Shown here piece by piece: positions 46,961-54,773 of a stretch of 64,000 bases of DNA (the stretch's first letter is position 1; the number at the start of each line of letters is the position of its first letter). The notes beneath the pieces are model-generated. The model made no database searches, was not told the DNA's origin, and saw only the letters and a list, made by a program, of their open reading frames with translations. Source of the DNA: Streptomyces cynarae (lineage in GTDB: Bacteria > Actinomycetota > Actinomycetes > Streptomycetales > Streptomycetaceae); assembly GCF_025642135.1 (NCBI RefSeq), contig NZ_CP106793.1, positions 248,001-312,000 of the forward strand, given 5' to 3'. The position numbers and the translations under genes were made by a program.

Positions 46961-47890
46961 ATGTCTTCTTCTTCCCGCTTCACCACGCGCCGCCGCAGCC
47001 TCGCCGCAGTCGGCACCGCAGCCGCTCTCGCGCTGACGCTGGCCGCCTGCGGCTCCTCCAGCGACTCCTCGTCGTCCATGCCGGGCATGGACCACGGCGC
47101 CAAGTCCTCCGCGTCCTCCTCGCCCAGCGCATCACAGGCAATGGGTGACAAGCCCGGGATGGACCACATGGCCACCGGCAACGGCCTGTCCGACACCCAG
47201 GACGGCTACCGCCTCACCTCCAAGGACGCCACCCTGCCCTCGGGCAGGCAGGCGGCCTACCGGTTCACGGTCACGGGCCCGGACGGCAAGGCGGTCACCG
47301 CCTTCGCCGTCGACCAGACCAGGCGGATGCACTTCTACGCCGTCCGCTCCGACCTGACCGGCTTCCAGCACCTGCACCCCACCATGGCCGCTGATGGGAC
47401 CTGGAGTGCCGGCCTGGCCTCCCTCGCCCCGGGCTCCTGGCGCATGTTCGCCTCCTTCACCCCCGCCGCCGGGGCCGGCAAGGACAAGGACTTCGTGCTC
47501 TCGCGCACCGTCACCGTGCCCGGCAACGCCACGAAGACCCCGCTGCCCGCCCCCGTCGGCAGCACGCACGTCGACGGGTACACCGTCACCGTCAAGGGCG
47601 AGCCCATGGCGGGGATGGCGCACCCGCTGACCGTCTCCATCGCCAAGGACGGCAAGCCCGTCACCGATCTGCAGCCCTACCTGGACACCTACGCCCATCT
47701 GACCGCCTTCCACGAGGGCGACGCCGCGTTCGCCCACCTCCACCCGACAACCAAGGTGACCGGCGACCACGGCGGCCCGGACCTGACCTTCCACGCCGAG
47801 CTGCCCACCTGCGGCAACTGGCGGCTGTTCCTGCAGTTCCAGACCGGCGGCACACTCCACACCGCCGCCCTGACCCTGCACGTCGGCTAA
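46961..47890 (+). CDS. Met/His-rich periplasmic metal-binding lipoprotein
   Basis: 309 residues. The signal ends in the lipobox LAAC (Cys36), followed by a Ser-rich linker holding SMPGMDHG and KPGMDHM, copper-type Met/His motifs. Two beta-sandwich-like halves follow, each with a HLHP motif (GFQHLHPT and FAHLHPT). A bidentate copper or other soft-metal site is likely. It is 103 bp after the DUF6153 gene and followed by a strong hairpin. Confidence 0.8.
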   Translation: MSSSSRFTTRRRSLAAVGTAAALALTLAACGSSSDSSSSMPGMDHGAKSSASSSPSASQAMGDKPGMDHMATGNGLSDTQDGYRLTSKDATLPSGRQAAYRFTVTGPDGKAVTAFAVDQTRRMHFYAVRSDLTGFQHLHPTMAADGTWSAGLASLAPGSWRMFASFTPAAGAGKDKDFVLSRTVTVPGNATKTPLPAPVGSTHVDGYTVTVKGEPMAGMAHPLTVSIAKDGKPVTDLQPYLDTYAHLTAFHEGDAAFAHLHPTTKVTGDHGGPDLTFHAELPTCGNWRLFLQFQTGGTLHTAALTLHVG

Positions 47891-47897
47891 CTCCCGG

Positions 47898-47925
47898 CGG
47901 GGCGCCACCCTGTGGTGGCGCCCCG
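47898..47925. terminator. Strong hairpin after the copper lipoprotein gene
   Basis: A 12-bp perfect stem with arms CGGGGCGCCACC and GGTGGCGCCCCG and a CTGT loop, 8 bp after the stop. No U-tract, as is common in Streptomyces terminators. Confidence 0.8.
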
Positions 47926-47963
47926 CACCCGGCCGACAAGCACCCCTGCCCGCCCAGGACCAC

Positions 47964-48011
47964 ATGCCTCAAGACCACCACGCCGGGGACAGCCACGGCG
48001 GACACCCCTGA
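47964..48011 (+). CDS. Possible 15-residue His-rich micropeptide
   Basis: MPQDHHAGDSHGGHP, four His, with CAGGA six bases before the ATG. It lies between two terminator hairpins at the end of the copper unit. It could be a chance frame. It would need read-through of the first hairpin or its own promoter. Confidence 0.25.
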   Translation: MPQDHHAGDSHGGHP

Positions 48012-48018
48012 AAGACGG

Positions 48019-48047
48019 GCTCTCCACCCGCGGGTGGAGAGCTTTTT
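48019..48047 (+). terminator. Intrinsic terminator
   Basis: A perfect 24-bp palindrome (arms GCTCTCCACCCG and CGGGTGGAGAGC) followed directly by TTTTT. A textbook rho-independent terminator closing the copper unit. Confidence 0.9.
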
Positions 48048-48259
48048 CGGCCCCCGGGCCGATCCGCGCGATACGGTCCTTATCGGAACGACGAGTACGC
48101 CGTGGACGCCGGGCAGGCCGTTGATGGTCCTTCGACACGGCCGGCGTGGACGTCGACCTCGATCAGCTGGCTGGCGCCGAGATGGGTTGTCCTCGCCGCC
48201 GCAGTGGCCGGCGCCCTGATCTTGGGTAGCAGGCGACGGCGTCAGGACAGCCAGGCCCT

Positions 48260-48625
48260 TCAGTACAGGTAGACATCGACGAGCAGGGCCGCCACAGCGG
48301 CCAGGAGCGCGTAGCGGATGCTGGTGCGGGCCGGCTGCGTGGCAAGCGTGCCGAGCCCGTACCCGGAGGCCGCTGCGGCGAACGTGAAGACGCCGGAGCC
48401 GGTGTCCTGCCAGCTGACGGGGAAGACGATCACGGGTGCGTCGGTGAAGAACTGGTCCCCGTGGGCGGCGCGCAGGATCGCGTTCCAGGCCAGGGGCCCG
48501 ACGGCCGCAGACAGGGCACCGGTCGCGACGACGGCACGGTTGCGGCCGCGGGTGACGGCGATGAGGACGGCGGCGACGACGGCCGACAGCACGGCGCCAT
48601 AGACGATCTGACCCCAACCGATCAC
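48260..48625 (-). CDS. Small four-helix membrane protein
   Basis: 121 residues with about four helices (QIVYGAVLSAVVAAVLIAV, AVVATGALSAAVGPLAW, a central segment, and YALLAAVAALLVDVYLY). Its ATG overlaps the stop of the DUF1259 lipoprotein gene (ATGA), so the two are co-translated. No family recognised. Confidence 0.7.
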   Translation of the reverse strand: MIGWGQIVYGAVLSAVVAAVLIAVTRGRNRAVVATGALSAAVGPLAWNAILRAAHGDQFFTDAPVIVFPVSWQDTGSGVFTFAAAASGYGLGTLATQPARTSIRYALLAAVAALLVDVYLY

Positions 48626-49626
48626 GACGCGGGAGCCAGCGCGGTCGCGTTCAGCGCCGGGCGCAGTGCCTTGGTCAGGGTGACGCCGTCGCCGGTGGCC
48701 CAGAAGTGCATGTAGAAGAGGCGCGGTTGGTCGTTCAGGGAGTGGTTGTGGAGTTCGACGATGTCGGTGCCTCCCTTGCGCAGCGCGCGGATGACCTGCT
48801 GCACCTCGGGTGCGGTCATGACGAAGTCGCCGTTGATGGCGGCCCTGTTGCCGCCCAGCGGCTGGAAGTTGATGCCGGTGGTGATGCCGAGGGCGGACGG
48901 CAGCACGTGCATGCCGTCGGTGACGGTGTTCTTACGGGGGATGGAGAACTTGTAGATCCCGCCGTCGGCGGTGCCCTTGCGGCCGATCGCCTTGTCGATG
49001 CCTGCGGTGTCCAGGTCGATGGACGGCTGTGTGGCCGGGGGCGGCGAGGCCGGCGGGATGGCGGTGGCGGCCAGCGCCGACTTCAGGCCCTTGGCCAGGG
49101 CGACCGGATTGCCCATGGCGTGGACGTGGGTCCACCAGATGGCCGGGGACTGCTGGAGCAGGTGCTTGTGCAGCGCGGTCTGCCCGATCCCGGCGGCCTG
49201 CAGGGCGTCGGTGACCTTGGGCAGTTCGTCCTCGGTGACGACCAGGTCGCCCATGAGCATGGTTCCGTCGTGGTACTTGGCGAAGGTCGCGTAGCCGCCG
49301 AGCGCGAGGCCCGGCTTGATGGTGATGCCCTGGGTGGTGACGGTGAGGTCCTTGCGGGGCAGCGGGACGCGGTAGACGGTGCCCTTCATCACGGTGCCTG
49401 TGCGGCCGAGGGCGGCGGCGAGCGACTGCCAGTCCGCAGCGGTCGTCTGGAGGGGCTGCTGGGCCTGACCTTGCATGGCGGTCCGTGCCGCGGCTGCCTG
49501 CATATCGCTGCCGGCGGCGCCGTCTCCCGCCTCGGTGCCGCAGCCCACGAGCAGGCCGGAGCCCGCCACCAGAAGGAGCGCGGCCGCCGTACCGGCGAGC
49601 GGCTTCACATGCGAACGGCGTGACAT
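48622..49626 (-). CDS. DUF1259 tandem-domain lipoprotein
   Basis: 334 residues. The signal ends with the lipobox LVGC. Two DUF1259-like halves follow: first ALGRTGTVMKGTVYRVPLPR ... WWTHVHAMGNP, second AIGRKGTADGGIYKFSIPR ... IVELHNHSLNDQPRLFYMHFW. The His-rich strands HVHAMG and HNHS...MHFW look like metal or ligand sites. GAGGAG precedes the ATG. A longer frame to 50007 has no support. Function unknown. Placed between copper and cobalt genes, a metal-related envelope role is suggested but unproven. Confidence 0.82.
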   Translation of the reverse strand: MSRRSHVKPLAGTAAALLLVAGSGLLVGCGTEAGDGAAGSDMQAAAARTAMQGQAQQPLQTTAADWQSLAAALGRTGTVMKGTVYRVPLPRKDLTVTTQGITIKPGLALGGYATFAKYHDGTMLMGDLVVTEDELPKVTDALQAAGIGQTALHKHLLQQSPAIWWTHVHAMGNPVALAKGLKSALAATAIPPASPPPATQPSIDLDTAGIDKAIGRKGTADGGIYKFSIPRKNTVTDGMHVLPSALGITTGINFQPLGGNRAAINGDFVMTAPEVQQVIRALRKGGTDIVELHNHSLNDQPRLFYMHFWATGDGVTLTKALRPALNATALAPAS

Positions 49627-49856
49627 GACCACTCCTCGTCGAGGTCGTCGTCGATGGTGCCTGCGTGGCCAGACAAACCGCCGCTGAGGAAGCCGACATG
49701 AAGAGTACCCCCATCCGGGTGACTTCATGCCGGCTCCATCAGCGGCGAGGATCGTCGGGCCGAACGGCGTACAGAAGCAGAAGAAAGGGCGCCGAGACAT
49801 GGACAGGGACCCGTGCCGGTCGCGCCCCCGGCACGGGCCCCTGCATGACGCGCCGA

Positions 49857-50615
49857 TCAGATGGCGGTGGGCACCCTCGTAGCCGCGGCCTCGCAGTCGT
49901 CGGCGGCCTGCGGGCGCAGCGCCCGGTCGGCCAGGAACCCGAAGATCACTCCGAAGGACGCCCACAGCAGGGCTTGGATGCCGAGGGAGGCCATGCGGAA
50001 CTGCCACAGGACGCTTGCCGGGAAGTCCTTGGGCACTTCGTCGACCGTCGGCAGGAACGCCATGGCCGCCGCGATGACCGTGATGAAGGCGGCCGCTGCG
50101 GCGACGGTCGCGTTCCAGTTGCCGTACCGCTCGGCGAGGCGCCGGCCGAGGATCACGGCGGCGATGCCGACGAGCACGGCCAGGGCGATCATGCCGAAGT
50201 ACAGCGTGGTGCGCTTGCCGATGGTGTCCGGGTCGTTGGCACCCGGAGGGTTGGCCGGGTACTTCAGGAACGGCACCAGGTAGACGGTGACGAACGCGCC
50301 ACCGGCGACCAGGGCGGCGGTGGCCCGTGCCCCGAACCTGCCGATCCGCCCGAGGGCGAAGCAGAACGCCAGCGCCGCGATACCGCCCACGGCGGTGCCG
50401 AAGACGAGCACCGCCGTGGCGAGGCCGGCCGTCGACTGCATGGCGCGGCTGACGATCTCGACCTCGTGCTCGTGACTGTGCGCGTCCTCGTATGCGATAC
50501 CCGCGTTGACGCCAGGCTCGCCGATCACACGTGCGAGCCCGAAGGCGAGCATCCCGGCGGCCAGGCCCGCGAGCATGCCGCGGACCAGCAGGGTCCGCAC
50601 GATTGCGGAGTTCAT
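49857..50615 (-). CDS. cbtA: CbtA cobalt transporter subunit
   Basis: 252 residues, about six to seven helices. Features of CbtA: LLVRGMLAGLAAGMLAFGLARVIGEP at the start, the His-containing DAHSHEHEVEIVSR loop, AALAFCFALGRIG, FLKYPANPPGANDPDTIGKRT and FPASVLWQFRMASLGIQALLW. It probably imports Co2+ together with CbtB, encoded 19 bp upstream, and both follow a cobalamin riboswitch. Confidence 0.9.
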   Translation of the reverse strand: MNSAIVRTLLVRGMLAGLAAGMLAFGLARVIGEPGVNAGIAYEDAHSHEHEVEIVSRAMQSTAGLATAVLVFGTAVGGIAALAFCFALGRIGRFGARATAALVAGGAFVTVYLVPFLKYPANPPGANDPDTIGKRTTLYFGMIALAVLVGIAAVILGRRLAERYGNWNATVAAAAAFITVIAAAMAFLPTVDEVPKDFPASVLWQFRMASLGIQALLWASFGVIFGFLADRALRPQAADDCEAAATRVPTAI

Positions 50616-50634
50616 GCGGCTGTCCTCGTGCCGG

Positions 50635-50856
50635 TCAGTGGCAGGGGAAGCCGAGCAGGTGCCGGCCGTCGTGCACCCACTCGTGCACGCCCGCGCCGGA
50701 CAGCAGCGAGGTGGCGCCCTCCTCGGCACCGACGAAGTACAGCAGGACCAGCATCAGCAGGCCGAAGAACGCCGCCCACGGCAGGATGGCGCGAAGCGGC
50801 AGCTTGGCAACGGTGGGCGGGGAGAGCGGAGCAGAGGTGATGGCGGACTGCGCCAT
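50635..50856 (-). CDS. cbtB: CbtB cobalt transporter subunit
   Basis: 73 residues with a single membrane helix (LPWAAFFGLLMLVLLYFVG) and the CbtB His-rich end HEWVHDGRHLLGFPCH, a likely cobalt-capturing site. The ATG has GGAGG upstream. The first gene after the cobalamin riboswitch. Confidence 0.92.
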   Translation of the reverse strand: MAQSAITSAPLSPPTVAKLPLRAILPWAAFFGLLMLVLLYFVGAEEGATSLLSGAGVHEWVHDGRHLLGFPCH

Positions 50857-50903
50857 GGCGGGGCCTCCTTCGGGAACACGCGTCCCGTGTTGGTGGAGCA
50901 AGC

Positions 50904-51018
50904 GACGACGGCGCGAGGGTCTGACTCGCCGACAGCACGCCTCCTGAGCAGAGGGGCGTCGGCACACAGTGGCGCGACCGTGCCGGATTTTCACCGGGCT
51001 TCCAGACACACCGTCGTC
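50904..51018 (-). ncRNA. Cobalamin riboswitch
   Basis: Read on the minus strand: closing stem GACGACGG ... CCGTCGTC, then GGAAGCCCGGTGAAAATCC, GGCACGGTCGCGCCACTGTG (the conserved core and L5 region), a variable hairpin, and AGTCAGACCC (B12-box counterpart). This matches the actinobacterial AdoCbl riboswitch class. It lies 48 bp before cbtB, so vitamin B12 should switch off cobalt import. Confidence 0.9.
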
Positions 51019-51113
51019 CTGACGTCCAAGACGGTACCGACCCGCGGCCCAGCGGCCAAGATGGTCTGCCTCACGTGGCACGCGCACCACGTCCCTCGAC
51101 TAGCCTCACGCCC

Positions 51114-51668
51114 ATGACGATCCGGCTGATCCTGGTCACCCCCGCCCTGGGACCGGTTGCCCCGCAGGTGCCCATCGACGGAGACGTTCCGCTGGACGCA
51201 CGTGCGCGGCAACAGGCCCGTGATGCCAGGGGGGTTCTGCCGCCGGCCGACCGCTACCTGTGCGCCCCCTCCCGACGGTGCACGCAGACCGCCGAAGCGT
51301 TCGGGCTGGAGGCCCTGACCGAGCCGGCGCTGCGCGATCTGGAGCTGGACAGCTGGAAGGGCCGCAGCCTCGACGAACTGGCCGCGACCGAGCCGGAAGC
51401 GCTCGCCGCCTGGACCACGGATCCCACCGCCGCGCCACACGGCGGCGAAGCGGTGACCGATCTGTGCCGGCGGGTCGCCGACTGGCTGGACGGCCTTCCG
51501 GACGACACCGGCAGGCTACTCGCCGTCGCGGACCAGTCGGTGGCCCGTGCCGCCGTGGTGCACGCCCTCATGACTCCGGCGCAAGCCTTCTGGCGCATCG
51601 ACGTGCCTCCGCTGACCTGCGTTCAGCTCACCGGCCGATCCGGACGCTGGAACCTCCGCATGAGATGA
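51114..51668 (+). CDS. Histidine-phosphatase-fold protein lacking the RHG motif
   Basis: 184 residues with the phosphoglycerate-mutase fold. The pattern APSRRCTQTAEAFGL and DLELDSWKGRSLDELAA matches the family, but the catalytic LxRHG at the N-terminus is LVTPALG and the second His region is VADQSVARAAVVHAL. Phosphatase activity is therefore doubtful. It is divergent from the cobalamin-regulated cbtBA, and related proteins are often found beside cobalt-transport genes, so it may act in cobalamin metabolism as a binding protein. Confidence 0.8.
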   Translation: MTIRLILVTPALGPVAPQVPIDGDVPLDARARQQARDARGVLPPADRYLCAPSRRCTQTAEAFGLEALTEPALRDLELDSWKGRSLDELAATEPEALAAWTTDPTAAPHGGEAVTDLCRRVADWLDGLPDDTGRLLAVADQSVARAAVVHALMTPAQAFWRIDVPPLTCVQLTGRSGRWNLRMR

Positions 51669-52026
51669 CCGGACCAGCGGCCAGCAGAGCCAGCAGCCTG
51701 CACCCCGAACGCGAGGGCCAACTGGTGTACGGGGGGCCTTGGCTGAGCAGCACCCGCTAGGGCAGCTCCCAAGAGGAGCCCGGCCAAGAGCCTTCGAGCG
51801 GCCCAGGACGGCGACACGTCGAACACCACGTGGTGCCCCGCGACCGCCGGCCCGGCACTCGCCGTGCTGCGCTGCGACGACTTACCTGTCCACGCGGCAT
51901 CGTCACACTGACGGAGTCCGTGCGAAGGCTTCGTCGCAGCCAGGTCCCTGACCAGCAGTCCAGCTGAAGGACAGAGGGCGTTCACGGAGGCCATGTCCAA
52001 GAGCCCGCCCGCACAAGCGCGTCCCC
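51669..52026. other. Unassigned stretch
   Basis: 358 bp between the phosphatase-like gene and the convergent methyltransferase gene. Frames here are Arg/Ser-rich shadows. I see no gene or RNA signature. Confidence 0.4.
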
Positions 52027-52710
52027 CTACGAGACGGAATCGCCGGCTACCGCAGGACGTACGGCTTGCACGTACGTGAGCCAGGGACGTACGTCGCCGC
52101 CACCCCGTACCTCGAAGCCCGCGTCGCGGATGAGGCCGTCGAGCAGGTCGACGCGGTTGTGCGCCATGGCGTGCCCCGCTCCGCCGTGCACCAGATGCCG
52201 GCCGACGGCGCTCTTCGGCGGCCGGAACTCGACGACGAGGAGCCGCCCGCCGGGGCGCAGCACACGGCACATCTCTCCCAGCGCCGCAGCCCGGAGCTCC
52301 TCCGGCAGGTGGTGCAGCATCAGGCTGGTGACGACGGTGTCGAACGAGGCGTCCGGTAGGTCGAGGGACTCGGCGATGCCTTCCTTGTAGGTACATGGCG
52401 CACTTCCCGGCCGGAGCTTCCTGCGGCGGGCGTAGGCGAGGACCGGCGATGAGGGATCCACGCCGGTCACCGCGCCGTCGCGGCCCACCTGGGCGGCCAT
52501 GTGCCGGGTCAGGTAGCCGGTGCCGCAGCCCACGTCCAGGACGCGGTCCCCGGCTTGCGCACCGCTGAGTTCGGCGAGACGGGTGAAGGCTCGGCGGCGG
52601 AGGCCGACGAAGCACAGACTGCCGAAGATTTCGTACGCGTGAGGGGTTCCGATCGTCACGCCGGGGGTGTCCGGGTGGCGTTTGCCGTGCATCAGGTGTC
52701 CGAGGGACAT
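52027..52710 (-). CDS. Class I SAM-dependent methyltransferase
   Basis: 227 residues. Motif I is VLDVGCGTGYLTRHMAAQVG (about residue 59), motif II VTGVDPSSPVLAYARRR, post-I SFDTVVTSLMLHHL, and CRVLRPGGRLLVVEF is motif III; this is the UbiE/MenG-like methyltransferase_11 pattern. GGAGGAG precedes the ATG. It is divergent from a TetR gene with two shared operators, so it is probably its main target. Substrate unknown. Confidence 0.9.
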   Translation of the reverse strand: MSLGHLMHGKRHPDTPGVTIGTPHAYEIFGSLCFVGLRRRAFTRLAELSGAQAGDRVLDVGCGTGYLTRHMAAQVGRDGAVTGVDPSSPVLAYARRRKLRPGSAPCTYKEGIAESLDLPDASFDTVVTSLMLHHLPEELRAAALGEMCRVLRPGGRLLVVEFRPPKSAVGRHLVHGGAGHAMAHNRVDLLDGLIRDAGFEVRGGGDVRPWLTYVQAVRPAVAGDSVS

Positions 52711-52724
52711 GGCCCTCCTCCATA

Positions 52725-52770
52725 ACTTAGTCACAACTAAGTACGGCCGCTAACTTAGTCCGAACTAAGA
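52725..52770. promoter_or_regulatory. Two TetR-type operators between methyltransferase and regulator
   Basis: ACTTAGT-CACA-ACTAAGT at 52725-52742 is perfectly symmetric. ACTTAGT-CCGA-ACTAAGA at 52753-52770 has one mismatch. Spacing of 28 bp centre to centre suits two dimers. The AT-rich boxes stand out against the GC-rich background. Confidence 0.88.
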
Positions 52771-52793
52771 AGCCTGGCAAGGGTCGGCATACG

Positions 52794-53438
52794 ATGTCGG
52801 GTGTGACCGAGTCCCACCCCCGTACGCGGACGCGCCTGCCCGCCGCCGAACGCCGCGCGTCGATCCTCGCGGCGGCCACGGAGGTCTTCTCCGAGACCGG
52901 CTACCAGCGCGGCAAGGTCTCCGACATCGCCAGACGCGTCGGCGTCACCGAACCGGTGGTCTTCCAGAACTTCGGCTCCAAGTCCGCGCTGTACCAGGCT
53001 GCTCTCGACCACGCCACCGAGGCGGTGTCCGCACTGCTGAACCGGGCGGCCGACTCCGGTCGCCCGGTCCCCGAGGTGCTCGCGACCTTCCTCGATCCGG
53101 CCCACATGGACCGCTTCCACCAGCCCGGCTCACACGGATTCCTCTTCGCGGATGCTGCGGCCCTGGCTCACGACCCGGCGCTCGGCGAAGCCCTCCGCCA
53201 GGTCCACCGGCACTTCGCCGACACGCTCGCCGACCTGCTTCGGCGCGGCCAGAGCGTCGGCACCATCCGCGACGACGTCGAGCCGCACACCGCAGCCTGG
53301 TGGCTCGTATCCCTCCTGGCGGGCCGCGCGTTCCGCACGGCGGTCGTTCCCGACCGCGACAGGGTGGAGGCCGAGTTGACGGACATGGCGCTGCGGTCGT
53401 TGCTGCCCGAGAAGCGTGAGAAGCCGCTGAGCCCCTGA
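52794..53438 (+). CDS. TetR-family regulator
   Basis: 214 residues. HTH: RRASILAAATEVFSETGYQRGKVSDIARRVGVTEPVVFQNFGSKSALY. The C-terminal ligand domain includes SHGFLFADAAALAHDPALGEALR. It starts 24 bp from the nearer operator box and probably represses itself and the methyltransferase. A GTG three codons in is an alternative start. Confidence 0.92.
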   Translation: MSGVTESHPRTRTRLPAAERRASILAAATEVFSETGYQRGKVSDIARRVGVTEPVVFQNFGSKSALYQAALDHATEAVSALLNRAADSGRPVPEVLATFLDPAHMDRFHQPGSHGFLFADAAALAHDPALGEALRQVHRHFADTLADLLRRGQSVGTIRDDVEPHTAAWWLVSLLAGRAFRTAVVPDRDRVEAELTDMALRSLLPEKREKPLSP

Positions 53439-53923
53439 GCCCCACCGCTGCGCCTCCCACGGCGGACCGGGCGGACCGGGCGGACCGGGGCGGTGATGTG
53501 GTACCACTCCGGAACAGCTGTATCCGTACGGCAGTTCGGACAGCTTGCCGCAACCACCGCCGTCGATTCTGCTCCGGCACCCTTCATCAAAGGCTGACCG
53601 GTCCTTGGGCGGTCGGCCCCGTCCGGAAGTGGCGGCCCTGCTCGTACTCGGCACGCACGGGATAGGCCGCACTGAACTCGGACCAGGCAGTCGCGCGACG
53701 TCCTCTTCGCCAGGCTGGGCTGGGTGCGGTACAGGAAGTTCGTGTGCGCCGGACCCACCACCGCCGCCCGACCAGAGAACCGAAGACCTGGACACCGAAG
53801 GGCCACCTGACACCGGCGGCATAGCCGGAGCCCAGCCGACCCGGCACCGCACCACATTCCGGGAAGTGCCGTTCGGGGATCGCCCACTGGTGGAGGGCTA
53901 CGAAGCCGTCCGTGTCGGCCAGG
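53439..53923. other. Unassigned stretch with a short tandem repeat
   Basis: 485 bp. Contains three copies of GCGGACCGG in tandem at 53462-53488. No convincing gene was found on either strand. Confidence 0.4.
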
Positions 53924-54076
53924 TCAGGCGCTGGGGTGCATGGCAGTCTTCAGCTTCCATCCGCTGCCTGTGCAGCCGTCCTGGAGCGGGGGGAACCGGT
54001 GCCCTTTCACGTCCGTGCTGTACTCGTGCGACTGACCGCAGTCGCATTCGTAGATTCCGGACTCAGGCACGATCAT
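53924..54076 (-). CDS. Small zinc-ribbon-like protein
   Basis: 50 residues: MIVPESGIYECDCGQSHEYS then TDVKGHRFPPLQDGCTGSGW. Three Cys and two His suggest a small metal ribbon. The sequence is compact and unlike the Arg-rich surrounding frames. The ribosome site is weak; a GTG two codons in is equally possible. No family recognised with certainty. Confidence 0.5.
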   Translation of the reverse strand: MIVPESGIYECDCGQSHEYSTDVKGHRFPPLQDGCTGSGWKLKTAMHPSA

Positions 54077-54469
54077 CCTGCGGGGTGGCGGGGAGACCGA
54101 TGAGCCAGTCCGGCCCGAGACTCCTTGATGCGGTGGGTGGCCCGTGCGCGCACCGGTGCCCAGGATGCGGCGCATGGTGGTGCGCCTCGGTTCGCACGAT
54201 GCGGCGCATCGTCCAGTGCGGTGCGCACCGCGCACCCGGATTCATCCCCGGCGGCGTCGGGGCGGGCGCGCGGACCGCCACGGGTGTGGTCGGCCGCCTG
54301 GGTACTGCCGTGAGCGGCGCCGGACCGGCGGCGGCTTTGGAAACGGATACAGCGCCGCCCGCAGCCGGACCGCGTCGGTTCCCGGCCTGCGACGCACCCC
54401 GCTCCGCCGCCCGCGCCTTCATCCGCTGGCACCGCGACACCGACCGCGATCGGAAGGCCCCTCCCTCTC

Positions 54470-54660
54470 TTGCTGGAAGGCACTGCCGAGGCTTACGTGC
54501 AGTTCTCCGACGAGTACTACGAGATGGCACCGGCACTGGAAGCCGTCCAGCACGTCTGTGATCTCAAACCGCTCACACAGGAAGTCGTCTCGGCCTTGCA
54601 CCTGAAGTGCGGCTTGAAGATCTTGCCGAGGACATCGCTCAGATCGACTATCCGATCTAG
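54470..54660 (+). pseudogene. C-terminal gene fragment with frameshift
   Basis: One frame reads LEGTAEAYVQFSDEYYEMAP, then ALEAVQHVCDLKPLTQEVVS. Near 54604 the protein-like sequence continues in another frame (EVRLEDLAEDIAQIDYPI) to the TAG at 54660. The acidic, helical character is unlike shadow frames. There is no credible start. A decayed tail of an unknown gene. Confidence 0.4.
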
Positions 54661-54773
54661 TGCTCTGACCGCGTAGGTTCACCGGCTTGCTCCGCCGCTC
54701 CGGCTGACAACGGCTGATCGCGACAGGAACAGCGGACAGAGACTCGGGGTCTCGGCAGTCGACCCCGGTGTCG

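Noticed and set aside
51623..52723. 366-codon minus-strand frame overlapping the methyltransferase
   Set aside because: Out-of-frame with the methyltransferase motifs; Arg/Pro-rich shadow.
53462..53488. Three tandem GCGGACCGG units considered as an array
   Set aside because: Only three 9-bp copies with no spacers; not a CRISPR or iteron array.
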